A stretch of 64,000 bases of DNA from Burkholderiales bacterium (GCA_016213325.1 JACRAY010000022.1:78457-142456); one strand, 5' to 3'. Shown: positions 50,283 through 60,494, counted from the stretch's first letter. The notes: generated from the letters alone by a model not told the origin. Numbers and translations are program-made.

Positions 50283-51128
50283 TTACGGCAGCGGATCGAA
50301 CTTCAGTTCGGAAAGCGGCACCACCTTTTCATCGCGCGTCATCTTGTACTCGGTGTTCGGCCCGAGCCACTTGTTCCACAGCTTGCCGATCTCGCCGGCC
50401 TTGTCGAGCGCCAGCAGGCTTTCGTTGATCCTGGCGGTCAGGGCCGGCTCGTCCTTCTTCATGCCTACGCCGATCGGCTGGAAGGCCATGGGCTCGCTGA
50501 TCATCTTCAGCTCGACCGCACCGGCCTGCTTCGACTGGTTGACCAGCTTGGTGATGGTCATCGTGTTGGCCACCATGCCGAGCGCCTTGTTCTGCTGCAC
50601 AGCCATGTAGGCGGACCCGGTGTCCTGGAAGGTGACCGGCTCGGAGCCGTTCAGCTTGATCGACAGCTCGGACGTCGAGCCCTTGGTGGAGGCGAGGCGC
50701 TTGCCCCTGAAGTCGGCCTTCTTCGTGCCCGGGTCCGACGCCTTCACGGCCAGCATCTCCTTGGCCAGGTAGTATGGGTGGCTGAACTGCACCTGCTCGG
50801 CGCGGCTCAGCGTGTAAGCGAGGTTGGCCACTGCGACGTCCACGCGGCCCATCTTCACTTCCGGGATGCGCGCTTCGACCGACACGGGCACCACCGTGGC
50901 CTTCACGCCGAGCTGCTTCGCGATGGCGTTGCACATGTCGACGTCGAAGCCGACCATCTCGCGCGTCTTGGGGTCCGGCGCGGCGAACGGCGGCACGTCG
51001 GCGAAGGTGGCGCAGCGCAGTTCCTTGCGCTGCTGGATGTCGGACCACTGGTCCGCCAGTGCGGGTGCGGCGGCGGCGGAAAGCGCGATCGCGGTGGCCG
51101 CGAGACGAAGTGTGGGACGGGTTTTCAT
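50283..51128 (-). CDS. Amino-acid ABC transporter, periplasmic binding protein
   Basis: A 281-residue secreted receptor. The signal peptide (TRPTLRLAATAIALSAAAAP, cleaved after ALA) precedes an SBP_bac_3 domain (LRCATFADVPPFAAPDPKTR, VGFDVDMCNAIAKQLGV, LAYTLSRAEQVQFSHPYY). This class binds polar amino acids. It ends the leftward SDR-permease-permease-ATPase-receptor operon whose head carries a LysR box shared with the 5-oxoprolinase operon, so 5-oxoproline or a relative is a plausible ligand. Confidence 0.9.
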   Translation of the reverse strand: MKTRPTLRLAATAIALSAAAAPALADQWSDIQQRKELRCATFADVPPFAAPDPKTREMVGFDVDMCNAIAKQLGVKATVVPVSVEARIPEVKMGRVDVAVANLAYTLSRAEQVQFSHPYYLAKEMLAVKASDPGTKKADFRGKRLASTKGSTSELSIKLNGSEPVTFQDTGSAYMAVQQNKALGMVANTMTITKLVNQSKQAGAVELKMISEPMAFQPIGVGMKKDEPALTARINESLLALDKAGEIGKLWNKWLGPNTEYKMTRDEKVVPLSELKFDPLP

Positions 51129-51165
51129 GGTGGGCTCCGGGTAAGGATGGGTTGGGTTGGGCGGG

Positions 51166-51896
<731 letters not shown>

Positions 51897-51900
<4 letters not shown>

Positions 51901-52658
51901 GCAGGCCTCGCCGGAAGGGGGGAGACGATGTTTTCGGCATCGACGGCCGGCTGGATGACACCTGCCCCGCGGCGCTTGGCGGCGATGCGCCGCTCCAGCC
52001 ACTCGGCCAGCTGCGTCAGGCTCCAGCAGACGATGAAATAGATGACAGCCAGGATGAAGAACACGTGGAACGGCTTCGTCAGCAGCTGGTTGTTGACCTG
52101 GCTTGCGGCGAACGTGAGCTCGTGCACGTTGATCACGTAGCCGAGCGTGGTCTCCTTGATGGTCGAGACAAACTGGCTCAGCATCGAAGGCATCACGTTG
52201 TACAGGGCTTGCGGCAGGATCACCGACCACATCGCGCCCAGGTAGCTGTGTCCGAGCGCGCGCGCCGCCTCCATCTGGCCCTTGGGCAGCGCCTGGATGC
52301 CCGAGCGCACGACTTCGGCGAGGAAGGCCGCTTCGTAGATCACGAGCGTGCAGACCATGGTGGTGAAGCCCGACACGTTGCGCCCGATCAGCACCGGCAC
52401 GAGGAAGTACACCCACAGGATGATCATCAGCAGCGGCACGCCGCGGGCCACGTAGACGAGCGCGGTCGCGGGCCAGCGCAGGACGCGCCATTTCGAGATG
52501 CGCGCCAGCGCGACCAGTACGCTCAGCGGGAAGGCGAGGACGATGCCCAGCACGGACAGGATCAGCGTGCAGGCCAAGCCACCCAGCGGCCCGTTGGGGT
52601 ACTGGCCGACCAGCAGGAGCAGCCAGTTGTCGGAAATGATGGCGACCAGGTCCGTCAT
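51897..52658 (-). CDS. Amino-acid ABC transporter permease (HisM/GlnP-like)
   Basis: A 253-residue membrane protein with about five spans and the binding-protein-dependent permease loop [25 protein letters not shown] split as [40 protein letters not shown] starts the membrane region. It is one of two paralogous permeases; the two share the [15 protein letters not shown] segment. The start lies 2 bp after the previous permease's stop. Confidence 0.92.
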
Positions 52659-52660
52659 GC

Positions 52661-53362
52661 CTACCTCGCAGCCGCCAGGGTGGCGCGTCGCGCCAGCCAG
52701 GCGCCCAGGCCCATGATCAACAGGGAGATCGCGAGGTAGATCAGCGTGGCGATCAGGTACGACTCGAAGGCGCGGAAGGTGCGGCTTTCGACTTCCTTCA
52801 CGGCGTGCGTGAGTTCCGCCGCACCGATGGCCATGGCCAGGCTGCTGTTCTTGAACAGCGACACGCTGTGGTTCACCAGCGCGGGAATGGCATTGCGCAC
52901 GGCTTGCGGCATCAGCACGTGGCGCATCGCGCCCAAGTAGCTGTGGCCGAGCGCGCGGGCGGCTTCTGCCTGGCCGGGAGGCACGGCGCGGAAACCCGAG
53001 CGCAGGTCTTCACTGAAGTAGGCGGCCTGGCAAAGGCCGAGCGCGATGACCGCGAACACCGCTTCGGCGCTGTGCTCCGCGAGCCAGGACTGGAACTGCG
53101 CCGGCAGCAGGCTGGCAATGCCGAAGTACCACAGCATCATCTGCACCAGAGTCGGCACGTTGCGATGGTAGGAGACGTAGGCGGCGACGCCCTTCTGCGC
53201 GACGCCGCTGGGCGTGAAGCGCAACGCCAGCAGGACGACGGCGAGCGCCATGGCCAGCATCCACGAACCCAGGGCGATCAGCAGCGTCACCTTGACGCCG
53301 TGCAGGAGCATCGAGCTGAACTCGGGGTTCAGCAGGATCGCCATCAGGTTGAAGTCCTTCAT
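52661..53362 (-). CDS. Amino-acid ABC transporter permease (HisQ/GlnP-like)
   Basis: A 233-residue membrane protein with about five spans ([40 protein letters not shown]) and the coupling loop [23 protein letters not shown] 53362 overlaps the SDR stop as ATGA, so it is translated with the upstream dehydrogenase gene. Together with the next permease it forms a heterodimeric amino-acid channel. Confidence 0.92.
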   Translation of the reverse strand: MKDFNLMAILLNPEFSSMLLHGVKVTLLIALGSWMLAMALAVVLLALRFTPSGVAQKGVAAYVSYHRNVPTLVQMMLWYFGIASLLPAQFQSWLAEHSAEAVFAVIALGLCQAAYFSEDLRSGFRAVPPGQAEAARALGHSYLGAMRHVLMPQAVRNAIPALVNHSVSLFKNSSLAMAIGAAELTHAVKEVESRTFRAFESYLIATLIYLAISLLIMGLGAWLARRATLAAAR

Positions 53363-54114
53363 GACTCCTGGGGCCTCCCAGGCCGCGCGGTGGACAGGCC
53401 GCCGGGCACCTGCAGGGTGGGCGTGATCTCCATGTGCCCGATGTTCACGGCCACCGGCGCGGCGATGGCGAACGCAATCGCGTCGGCGATGTCCTCGGCC
53501 TTCGGCAGTTCGAAGCCTTCGATGAACTTCTCGTAGGTTTCCTTCGAGTCGCCGTGCACGTGGGCGAAGATGTCGGTGGCCACGCGGCCCGGGCAGATCT
53601 CGGTGACGCGCACGCGCTTGCCGAAGGCGTCGATGCGCAGCTGCTTCGACAGCATGCTCACGGCGGCCTTGGTCGCGTGGTAGGTGCTGTTGCCGTTGAA
53701 GTTGTAGGCGCCGGCGATCGAGCTGATGTTGACCACGTGGCCGCGGTCGCGTTCGACCATGCCTGGCACCACCAGCCGGCACAGGTGCAGCACGGCGCGC
53801 AGGTTCACGTCGACGAGCAGGTCGATGTCGTCGGCCTGGGCCTGCAGGAACTTGCGCGGACGGTCCACGCCGGCGTTGTTGACCAGGATGTCGAAGGGCA
53901 CCTGCTGGGTGAGGCGGGTGATGCCTTCGAGGTCGGTGACGTCCAGCACGTGCGCCACGCAGCCCGTTTCTTCGGCCAGCTTCAGCAGGCTGTCGCGCGA
54001 GCGTGCCAGCGCGTGCACTTCGATCCCTTCGGCGCTGAGGCGCCGGACGACGGCCGCGCCCATTCCCGACGAGGCGCCGGTCACCAGTGCGGTCTTGTAG
54101 TCTGAGAAGGGCAT
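53359..54114 (-). CDS. SDR-family NADP-dependent oxidoreductase (YdfG-like)
   Basis: A 251-residue classical short-chain dehydrogenase with an intact site: TGASSGMGAAVVRRL, NNAG, the Ser in VVNISSIAGAYN and YHATK. Its best-known relatives oxidise L-allo-threonine, serine and 3-hydroxy acids. Being the first gene of an amino-acid transporter operon fits a hydroxy-amino-acid substrate. The LysR box at 54187 lies about 75 bases upstream of its start. Confidence 0.88.
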   Translation of the reverse strand: MPFSDYKTALVTGASSGMGAAVVRRLSAEGIEVHALARSRDSLLKLAEETGCVAHVLDVTDLEGITRLTQQVPFDILVNNAGVDRPRKFLQAQADDIDLLVDVNLRAVLHLCRLVVPGMVERDRGHVVNISSIAGAYNFNGNSTYHATKAAVSMLSKQLRIDAFGKRVRVTEICPGRVATDIFAHVHGDSKETYEKFIEGFELPKAEDIADAIAFAIAAPVAVNIGHMEITPTLQVPGGLSTARPGRPQES

Positions 54115-54186
54115 CGGGTGTTCCTTGTGTGGGGAGAATTTAGCGAGCGGCGCGCCGCAACGCCAAGACGGAATGGGTGTGTTGGG

Positions 54187-54201
54187 ATAAGGGTGCCTTA
54201 T
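54187..54201 (-). promoter_or_regulatory. LysR-type box at the head of the SDR/ABC transporter operon
   Basis: ATAAGGGTGCCTTAT is a perfect 6-base dyad around GTG and contains the LysR T-N11-A form. It matches the boxes at 60575 and 61554 in length, outer half-sites and polarity. TTACC-GGG-GTAA-like symmetry follows at once (54200-54212) and may be the activation half of the site. Confidence 0.65.
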
Positions 54202-54215
54202 TACCGGGGTAACCC

Positions 54216-54983
54216 TTAGGCCAGCTGCCGGGAGATCGGCACGATGCGCCCACCGGTGGATTCGATTTCAGCGCGGATCGTGCGTGCGAGCTGCACCGCA
54301 CCGGGCGTGTCGCCATGCAGCAGGATCGAGCGCGCCGTCGCGCCAAGCGTGGCACCCGAGTAAGTGGTCACGGTGCCCTCGCGCAGCAGTTGCCGCACCC
54401 GCTTGAGCACGGCCTGCTCGTCCTTGATCACCGAGTCCGGCAGCTTGCGCGGCACCAGCAGGCCCTGGTCGTCATAAGCGCGATCCGCGAGGAAGGTGGT
54501 TGCCACCGTCAGGCCGTAGCGGGCGGCGGCGCCTTCGATCGCCCTGCTGGAAGACGAGCTGATGATGAGCTGGGGGTCGAAGGCGGCCACCGCCCGGATG
54601 AGCGGCTCGGCGAGTGCCGCATCGGCCGCTGCCATGTTGCCCAAAGCGCCGTGGAAACTCATGTGGGTCATGCGCCAGCCCGCCGCCTTCGCCATGCCGG
54701 CCAGCGCACCGAGCTGGTACACGACCATGGTGGCGAGCTCGGTGGGGTCCACCTGCATCACACGGCGCCCGAAACCCTGCCGGTCGGGAAAGCCCACGTG
54801 GGCGCCCACGTCGATGCCGCGGTCGCGCGCGAGCCGCACCGTGCGGTCCATGATGACCGGGTCGCCTGCGTGGAAGCCGCACGCCACGTTGGCCGAGGAC
54901 ACGACTTCGAGCAGCGCTTCGTCCTCGCCCATGCGCCACGGCCCGAAGCCTTCGCCCAGGTCGGCATTCAGGTCGATGTCCAT
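54216..54983 (-). CDS. pxpA: 5-oxoprolinase subunit PxpA (LamB/YcsF family)
   Basis: A 255-residue protein of the LamB/YcsF family. It opens DIDLNADLGEGFGPWRMGED and continues SANVACGFHAGDPVIMDRTV and VGAHVGFPDRQGFGRR. PxpA joins PxpB and PxpC to hydrolyse 5-oxo-L-proline to glutamate with ATP. All three subunits are encoded here in one operon, with a biotinyl-like gene between pxpA and pxpC. It is the last gene of the leftward operon that starts with rraA at 60494. Confidence 0.93.
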   Translation of the reverse strand: MDIDLNADLGEGFGPWRMGEDEALLEVVSSANVACGFHAGDPVIMDRTVRLARDRGIDVGAHVGFPDRQGFGRRVMQVDPTELATMVVYQLGALAGMAKAAGWRMTHMSFHGALGNMAAADAALAEPLIRAVAAFDPQLIISSSSSRAIEGAAARYGLTVATTFLADRAYDDQGLLVPRKLPDSVIKDEQAVLKRVRQLLREGTVTTYSGATLGATARSILLHGDTPGAVQLARTIRAEIESTGGRIVPISRQLA

Positions 54984-54996
54984 CGCGTCTTCCTTC

Positions 54997-55398
54997 CTAA
55001 TGCAGTTCGATCAGGGGCTCGCCGTACCCCACGGTGGATTCGTGCGCGGCCACGATGCGCTGGACGATGCCGGCACGCGGCGCGGCCACGGGCAGCAGGA
55101 CCAGCCCGATGTTCAGCAGCGCGATCGCCTGGCCCTTGGCGACTTGCTGTCCCACCTGGACCAGCGGATCGCCGCGCAGGGGGTGCGAGAGCAGCAGGAT
55201 GCCAACGCTGCCGGCTTTCACGACGGTCGATGTCGGCGCAGCCTCCACGGCCGCGGGTTCGTTGTCGACGCTCACGGCCTGGCCGTTGCGGCGCAGGCGT
55301 ATGAGCTGGCCGGGGCCGCTCAGTTCCAGCAGCGTGATGTCGGTGTCGGCCAGCCACCGGGTGAGCTGGCCGGCCAGGTCGATCTTCGGGTCCGTCAT
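54997..55398 (-). CDS. Biotinyl/lipoyl-domain protein without the biotin-accepting lysine
   Basis: A 133-residue protein. The N-terminal half resembles AccB (KIDLAGQLTRWLADTDITLL, then LIRLRRNGQAVSV). The C-terminal half is a biotinyl-like barrel (VGILLLSHPLRGDPLVQVGQ, then QQVAKGQAIALLNIG). Where carriers have the EAMKM turn, this one reads LLNIGLVLLPVAAPRAG, so there is no Lys to biotinylate. It overlaps pxpC by four bases. It is probably an accessory or scaffold subunit of the PxpBC/carboxylase-like complex rather than a biotin carrier. Confidence 0.8.
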   Translation of the reverse strand: MTDPKIDLAGQLTRWLADTDITLLELSGPGQLIRLRRNGQAVSVDNEPAAVEAAPTSTVVKAGSVGILLLSHPLRGDPLVQVGQQVAKGQAIALLNIGLVLLPVAAPRAGIVQRIVAAHESTVGYGEPLIELH

Positions 55399-56384
55399 GC
55401 GCAGCCCCTTGTGTGGCCGTGCAGGGCCACTTGCCGGGCGGCGTCGGCCAGCCACTTTTCGATTTCGTCCAGCGCGTCGAGTGCCTCGTCCCATGTCGTC
55501 TCGACGAAGCGGATGCGGGTGCCGATAGGCGCCTGGCCCAGCCGCCAGAGGTCGGCTTCGATGACCGTGCCGATCTTGGGGTAGCCGCCCGTGGGTTGCG
55601 CGTCGCGCATCTGCACGATGGGCTGGCCGTCGGGCGGCACCTGGATGACGCCGGGCACGATGCCGTGCGAGCGCATTTCCATCGGTGCGATTGCCTCCAG
55701 CGGTTCCTCGCCGGCCAGGCGGTAGCCGTAGCGGTCGCTTTGCGGCGTGATCTTCCACGCGTTGCGCCAGAGTGCCGCGCGTGAACATTCCGTGTAGCCC
55801 TCGTATTCGGCAGCAGGCAGCACGCGAACGGCCACGCAGCCGTCACGTTGCTGCGGCAGGGCCACGCTGGGAGGCAGCAAGCCGATGCGGGCGACCTTGC
55901 GCCCGCCCGTGGCTCCAGCGCGCAGCACGTCGCCTTTCAGCAGTGCGCGGCCGTCGAGGCCGCCGAATGCGCCGCGCAATTGCGTACTGCGCGAGTTCAG
56001 CACCGCAGGCACGTCGACGCCACCCGGCAGGCAGATGTAGGCCCGGCTCGCGCGCCACGCGCCCGGCGGCGGCGCCGAGAGCTGGAGCTCCTGGCCGGCA
56101 CGGGCATGATGGGCGCACCAAGGCAGCAGCGGCACACCGTCGAGCTTCGCCAGGCAGTCGGCGCCCGTCAGCGCAAAGCCACCGTCCTCGGTGAAGCGCA
56201 CGCGCAAAGGGAACACCTGCACCTCGATGGCGGCGCAGCCCTCGTCATTGCCCAGCAGGATGTTGCCGGCCGCAAGCGCCATGCCGTCCATTGCACCGGC
56301 CGTCCCTACGCCCCAACGCAGGCAGCCGTAGCGGCCGCCGTCCTGCACGGTGGTCAGCCCACCCGCGGCGAGGACTTCGATCAT
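55395..56384 (-). CDS. pxpC: 5-oxoprolinase subunit PxpC (KipA/carboxyltransferase-like)
   Basis: A 329-residue protein of the allophanate-hydrolase subunit 2/KipA family. It begins [20 protein letters not shown] and contains GNILLGNDEGCAAIEVQVF, then RSTQLRGAFGGLDGRALLKG, and ends near QMRDAQPTGGYPKIGTV. With PxpB it forms the catalytic ATP-dependent part of 5-oxoprolinase. Four-base overlaps on both sides (with pxpB and the biotinyl-like gene) show tight coupling. Confidence 0.92.
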   Translation of the reverse strand: MIEVLAAGGLTTVQDGGRYGCLRWGVGTAGAMDGMALAAGNILLGNDEGCAAIEVQVFPLRVRFTEDGGFALTGADCLAKLDGVPLLPWCAHHARAGQELQLSAPPPGAWRASRAYICLPGGVDVPAVLNSRSTQLRGAFGGLDGRALLKGDVLRAGATGGRKVARIGLLPPSVALPQQRDGCVAVRVLPAAEYEGYTECSRAALWRNAWKITPQSDRYGYRLAGEEPLEAIAPMEMRSHGIVPGVIQVPPDGQPIVQMRDAQPTGGYPKIGTVIEADLWRLGQAPIGTRIRFVETTWDEALDALDEIEKWLADAARQVALHGHTRGCA

Positions 56385-57043
56385 CGGATCACCCTCTCGA
56401 CGCGAAAGCGGATGCTGTCGCCCGGCTGCAGCAGCGCGGGCTCGTCACGCGCGGGGTCGAAGAACGACATGCGGGTCGTACCGATGGTGTTCCAGCCGCT
56501 CGGGCCGGGCGAGGCCGACACGCCGGTCTGGAAGCCGCCGATGGAGACGGCGCCGCCGGGAATCTTCAGCACCGGCACCTTGCGGCGCGGCGTGGCGATG
56601 CGCGGGTCCATGCCACCCAGGTAGCAGTAGCCGGGATGGCTGCCGAGCGCATACACGGGGTATACCGGCGTGCTGTGCAGCTCGACGATGTCGTCCACGC
56701 TGAGCCCGGTGTGCGCGACCACGTCGTCCATGTGGGGACCGCCTTCGCCGCCATAGACCACCGGCAACTCGACCAGCCGGCCCTGCAGCGACACCGGCGG
56801 CGTCGAGGCCCAGGCGTCGAGCAGCCGCTTGCCGAGAGCGTCGAGGTCTCGCGGCGGGCGCGCGAAAGCCAGCATCAGGTTGTTCATGCCGGGCACGGCT
56901 TCCAGCACCTCGGGCCACTCCTGGGCTGCGCGCGCCAGCGCCCAGATGCGTTGCTGCGTCGCCAGCGTCATGCTCGCGCCGGGCGCCTCGAACAGCAGGG
57001 CGGTCGTGCCCAGCAGGCTGATGGCGGGCAGGTCGGAGTTCAT
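56381..57043 (-). CDS. pxpB: 5-oxoprolinase subunit PxpB (KipI-like)
   Basis: A 220-residue protein of the allophanate-hydrolase subunit 1/KipI family. It has [19 protein letters not shown] near the start, the conserved [11 protein letters not shown] and [20 protein letters not shown], and the C-terminal [20 protein letters not shown] with GWNTIG. It partners PxpC. It overlaps the biotin carboxylase gene as ATGA, so a carboxylase and a lactamase are made in fixed proportion here. Confidence 0.93.
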   Translation of the reverse strand: MNSDLPAISLLGTTALLFEAPGASMTLATQQRIWALARAAQEWPEVLEAVPGMNNLMLAFARPPRDLDALGKRLLDAWASTPPVSLQGRLVELPVVYGGEGGPHMDDVVAHTGLSVDDIVELHSTPVYPVYALGSHPGYCYLGGMDPRIATPRRKVPVLKIPGGAVSIGGFQTGVSASPGPSGWNTIGTTRMSFFDPARDEPALLQPGDSIRFRVERVIR

Positions 57044-58392
57044 GCCGCCGCCCTCTCCTTGAGCCAGCGCTCGAGGTAGTGGATGTCGACTGCGCCTTGC
57101 ATGAAGGCAGCGTCGCAGGCCAGCTCGCGGTGCAGCGGCAGGTTGGTGGCGATGCCGCCGACACGCATTTCGGCCAGGGCCACGCCCAGGCGCGCCAGCG
57201 CGTCGTCACGCGTGGCGCCATGCACGATCAGCTTGGCCACCATCGAGTCGTAGTAGGGCGGTACGCAATAACCGGCCTCGGCGTGCGTGTCGACTCGCAC
57301 GCCCCAGCCGCCGGGGGCGCACCAGTCGGTGATCTGCCCCGGCGAAGGGCGGAACGAGCGCGGGTCTTCGGCGTTGATGCGGCACTCGAAGGCATGGCCG
57401 CGGCACGGGATGTCGCCTTGCGCAATCGCGAGCTTCTCGCCACGCGCCACGCGCAGCTGCTGCTGCACGATGTCGATGGCCGACGTGAGCTCGGTCACCG
57501 GATGCTCTACCTGCAGCCGGGTGTTCATCTCGATGAAGTAGAAGGCGTTGTCCTCGTAGAGGAATTCGAAGGTGCCCACGCCGCTGTAGCCGATGCGGCG
57601 ACACGCTTCGGCGCAGCGCTCGCCCACCGACGCCAGCAGCGCCGGGGCAATGCCCGGCGCCGGCGCTTCCTCGATCACCTTCTGGTGGCGCCGCTGCAGC
57701 GAGCAGTCGCGCGAGCCGAGCCACACCGCGTTGCCGTGCCGGTCGGCCAGCACCTGGATCTCGACGTGGCGCGGGTGCAGCAGGAACTTCTCGATGTAGA
57801 CCTCGGGATTGCCGAAGGCGCGGCCGGCTTCCTCGCGGGTCACGGCCAGTGCGGGGGCCAGTTGCGCTTCGTCGTGCACCACGCGCATGCCGCGGCCGCC
57901 ACCGCCGCCGGCCGCCTTGACGATCACCGGGTAGCCGATGTCGCGCGCGATGGCCCGGACGGCGTCGGCGTCGTCGGGCAGCGTCGAGTCCGGCCCCGGC
58001 ACGCAGGGCACGCCGGCGGCCCTCATCTCGCGCTTGGCCGAAACCTTGTCGCCCATGGTGCGAATGCACGCGGAGCTGGGGCCGATGAACGTGAGGCCGG
58101 CCTGCTCGACCTGTTCGACGAAGACAGCGTTTTCAGACAGGAAACCGTAGCCGGGGTGGATGGCCTGTGCGCCGCTCACCTGCGCAGCGGCGAGGATGGC
58201 CGCCTGGTTCAGGTAGCTTTGCGCCGGTGCAGCCGGGCCAATGCACAACGCCTGGTCGGCAAGCTTCAGGTAGGGCGCATCCCGGTCGGCTTCGGAATGC
58301 ACGGCCACTACTTTCAGCCCGAGGCCGCGGCACGCGCGCAGCACGCGCAGCGCGATCTCGCCGCGGTTGGCGATGAGGACGGTATCAAACAT
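57040..58392 (-). CDS. accC: Biotin carboxylase (AccC-like)
   Basis: A 450-residue ATP-grasp enzyme. It has the N-terminal [20 protein letters not shown], the [11 protein letters not shown] loop, the glycine-rich ATP lid [15 protein letters not shown], the [15 protein letters not shown] strand and the catalytic [16 protein letters not shown]. It carboxylates the biotin of a carrier protein. No carboxyltransferase of the acetyl-CoA type is nearby, so this copy is probably dedicated to the PxpBC-like (KipI/KipA) partner. ATG 58392 overlaps accB by eight bases. Confidence 0.93.
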   Translation of the reverse strand: MFDTVLIANRGEIALRVLRACRGLGLKVVAVHSEADRDAPYLKLADQALCIGPAAPAQSYLNQAAILAAAQVSGAQAIHPGYGFLSENAVFVEQVEQAGLTFIGPSSACIRTMGDKVSAKREMRAAGVPCVPGPDSTLPDDADAVRAIARDIGYPVIVKAAGGGGGRGMRVVHDEAQLAPALAVTREEAGRAFGNPEVYIEKFLLHPRHVEIQVLADRHGNAVWLGSRDCSLQRRHQKVIEEAPAPGIAPALLASVGERCAEACRRIGYSGVGTFEFLYEDNAFYFIEMNTRLQVEHPVTELTSAIDIVQQQLRVARGEKLAIAQGDIPCRGHAFECRINAEDPRSFRPSPGQITDWCAPGGWGVRVDTHAEAGYCVPPYYDSMVAKLIVHGATRDDALARLGVALAEMRVGGIATNLPLHRELACDAAFMQGAVDIHYLERWLKERAAA

Positions 58393-58873
58393 CCGCAGCC
58401 CGCTCGATGGTGAACAGGGGCTGGCCGGCTTCGACTTCGGCGCCCGGGGCGGCGAGCACCGCGACAACGCGGCCCGCACGCTCGGCGCGCACTTCGTTGA
58501 ACACCTTCATCGCCTCGATCGTGCAAAGCATCCTGCCTGCTTCGATGGCGTCGCCCGGCTTCACGAAAGGCGGCTCGCCGGGAGCCGGCTGCAGGTGGAG
58601 GACGCCGAACATGGGGGAAGAGACGGTCTCGTCATTCCCGCCCCCCGCCTTCGCGGAGGGCAGGCTCCGGCGGAAATCCAAGGCTTTCGAAGGGACCTGT
58701 TGAACGCCTTGGATTCCCGCCGTCGCGGGAATGACGGCGGGCGCCGCAGGGACGGCGAGCGTGCCGGAATGCCTCACCAACCTGAGCGTCCAACCCTCAT
58801 GGCTCACCTCCAGCTCCGCGAGGTCCGATGCCGCCATGGCATCGATGAAAGCCTTGACCTGCTGTGCGTCCAT
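58385..58873 (-). CDS. accB: Biotin carboxyl carrier protein (AccB-like) with a repeat-derived linker
   Basis: A 162-residue carrier. The N-terminal helix [20 protein letters not shown] and strand [13 protein letters not shown] match AccB. The C-terminal barrel has [18 protein letters not shown] with the biotin Lys intact. The linker between them contains VIPATAGIQ through [14 protein letters not shown], which is the translation of an inserted palindromic repeat (58630-58736) and not ordinary AccB linker. The frame stays open through it. It works with the AccC-like gene it overlaps. Confidence 0.9.
   Translation of the reverse strand: MDAQQVKAFIDAMAASDLAELEVSHEGWTLRLVRHSGTLAVPAAPAVIPATAGIQGVQQVPSKALDFRRSLPSAKAGGGNDETVSSPMFGVLHLQPAPGEPPFVKPGDAIEAGRMLCTIEAMKVFNEVRAERAGRVVAVLAAPGAEVEAGQPLFTIERAADV
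58630..58736. repeat. Palindromic mobile-type repeat inserted inside accB
   Basis: The element starts CGTCATTCCCGC and ends GCGGGAATGACG, a perfect 12-base terminal inverted repeat. It has an inner pair GGCGGAAATCCAAGGC / GCCTTGGATTCCCGCC. This is the TCATTCCCGC...GCGGGAATGA repeat class widespread between genes of many proteobacteria, here sitting within a coding sequence. It is about 107 bp long and is probably moved in trans or ancient. Confidence 0.8.
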
Positions 58874-58875
58874 CT

Positions 58876-59823
58876 TCAGCCCCGGCACTCGGGCACGGGC
58901 GTCGGCGGGGTCGCGCCGGCAAAATGCGCGCGCAGGTTGGCGGCCACCAGGTCCGCCATCGCCTGCCGGGTGGCGACAGTGCCGCTGCCGATGTGCGGCG
59001 AGAGCAGCACATTGGGCAGCTTCGCCAGCCGCTGCGGCACGTCCGGTTCGTTCTCGAACACGTCGAGCGCCGCGCCGGCGATCGCCCCGGACTCCAGCGC
59101 ATCGACGAGCGCGGCCTCATCGACGACGGAGCCGCGGGCCACATTGACCAGCACGCCGCCGGGTCCCAGGGCCTGCAGCACCTTCGCATCGATGAGTTTG
59201 CGGGTGGCCGCGCCGCCCGGCGTGATGACGACCAGGTAGTCGCTGCGGGCAGCGAGCGACGCGGGATCGGGGTAATAGGCGTAGGACAGCCCCTGCCGTT
59301 CGGTGCGCGCCGTGTACGCGACTTCCATGCCGAACGCTGCGGCCCGCTTCGCGATGCCCTGGCCGATGCGGCCGATGCCGACCAGGCCGAGCCGCGCGCC
59401 GGACACCTTGCGGCCCAGCGGCATCGGACCCTGGCTCCATGCGCCCGAGCGCACGTGATGGTCGGCCTGCACGAGCTGGCGCGAGAACGCGAGCACGAGG
59501 CCGATGGCGAGGTCGGCGACGTCTTCGTTCAGCACGTCGGGCGTGTGCGTCACCATGACGCCGCGCGCCTGGGCCGCGGCGACGTCGATGCCGTCGTAGC
59601 CCACGCCCATGACGGCGATGATTTCCAGCGCCGGCAACTGCGCGACCAGCTCGCCGCTCACGCGCGAGTCGCCGCCGCAGGTGATGGCCCGGATGCCAGG
59701 TGCAATGCTCGCGAAGGCGGCCGGGTCCAGCCCGTCCAGCTCGTGCACCTCGAACGCGCTGTGCAACAGCGGCGCGAGCAGGGGCGATGGCCTTGCCACC
59801 GCGAGGAGTCCGGGTTTCGGCAT
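58876..59823 (-). CDS. D-isomer-specific 2-hydroxyacid dehydrogenase
   Basis: A 315-residue dehydrogenase with NAD loop GLVGIGRIGQGIAKR, Arg in VNVARGSVVDEAALVDAL, Glu in DVFENEPDVP and His in LLSPHIGSGTV. VMGVGYDGIDVAAAQARGV and GRKVSGARLG place it near glyoxylate/hydroxypyruvate reductases. ATG 59823 shares a base with the rraA stop (TGATG). It is the second instance of an RraA-dehydrogenase pair, here in reverse relation to a carboxylase/oxoprolinase set and only 2 bp before accB. Confidence 0.9.
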   Translation of the reverse strand: MPKPGLLAVARPSPLLAPLLHSAFEVHELDGLDPAAFASIAPGIRAITCGGDSRVSGELVAQLPALEIIAVMGVGYDGIDVAAAQARGVMVTHTPDVLNEDVADLAIGLVLAFSRQLVQADHHVRSGAWSQGPMPLGRKVSGARLGLVGIGRIGQGIAKRAAAFGMEVAYTARTERQGLSYAYYPDPASLAARSDYLVVITPGGAATRKLIDAKVLQALGPGGVLVNVARGSVVDEAALVDALESGAIAGAALDVFENEPDVPQRLAKLPNVLLSPHIGSGTVATRQAMADLVAANLRAHFAGATPPTPVPECRG

Positions 59824-60494
59824 CAATTGATGGCCTTGGCTTCCAGCGCAGCCACACCCGAGCGGTCCCAGCGGCCCTGGGCGATCTCGGCCATCTGCGC
59901 CTCTTCCTTCGCCTGCTGGACGAGCGCCTTGTCGATGACGGCTGCAATCTCCGCAGCGGGAATGGCCAGCAGGCCGTCGGCGTCGCCGACGATCACGTCA
60001 CCGGGCTGGACGACCATGCCGCCGATGGAGACGGGCACGTTGATCTCGCCGGGGCCGTTCTTGTACGGGCCGCGGTGGTTGACGCCGCGGGCGTAGACGG
60101 GGAACTCGCGCTCGCGGATCTCGGCCACGTCGCGGATGGCGCCGTCGATGATGACGCCGGCGAGGCCCAGCATCGCGGCGCCGGCTGTCATGATGCCGCC
60201 GACGACGGCGTTGGTGAGGTCACCACCGGCATCCACCACCAGCACGTCGCCGGGACGGCAGTAGTCGAATGCGCGCAGCACGACCAGGTTGTCGCCGCCG
60301 CGGCAGCGCACGGTAACTGCGGTGCCGGCCATCGTCGCCGGGGTCGGCTTGCTGTATGGCTGCAGGCCGACGCTGCCGGTGCCGCGGTGGACGTTGTCGC
60401 TCAGCAGCGGCAGGGGGATGGTCTTGAGCTGCTCGATGTACTGGGCGGCGGCTGGCTCGGCCGACGGCAGGCGGCGGGCTCCGAAAGTGGTCAT
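59823..60494 (-). CDS. RraA-family aldolase/decarboxylase-like protein
   Basis: A 223-residue RraA-fold protein: LPLLSDNVHRGTGSVG near the start, RPGDVLVVDAGGDLTNAVVG, then LAGVIIDGAIRDVAEIRERE (the DGxxRD motif) and VVQPGDVIVGDADGLLAIP. It probably cleaves or decarboxylates a 4-hydroxy-2-oxo acid. It is the first gene of the long leftward operon. An AGGACCTGCC ribosome region precedes ATG 60494, and a LysR box lies 81 bases upstream. Confidence 0.9.
   Translation of the reverse strand: MTTFGARRLPSAEPAAAQYIEQLKTIPLPLLSDNVHRGTGSVGLQPYSKPTPATMAGTAVTVRCRGGDNLVVLRAFDYCRPGDVLVVDAGGDLTNAVVGGIMTAGAAMLGLAGVIIDGAIRDVAEIREREFPVYARGVNHRGPYKNGPGEINVPVSIGGMVVQPGDVIVGDADGLLAIPAAEIAAVIDKALVQQAKEEAQMAEIAQGRWDRSGVAALEAKAIN

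Noticed and set aside
56291..57079. Plus-strand frame opposite pxpB
   Set aside because: Antisense shadow; pxpB has full family motifs and four-base overlaps with both neighbours.
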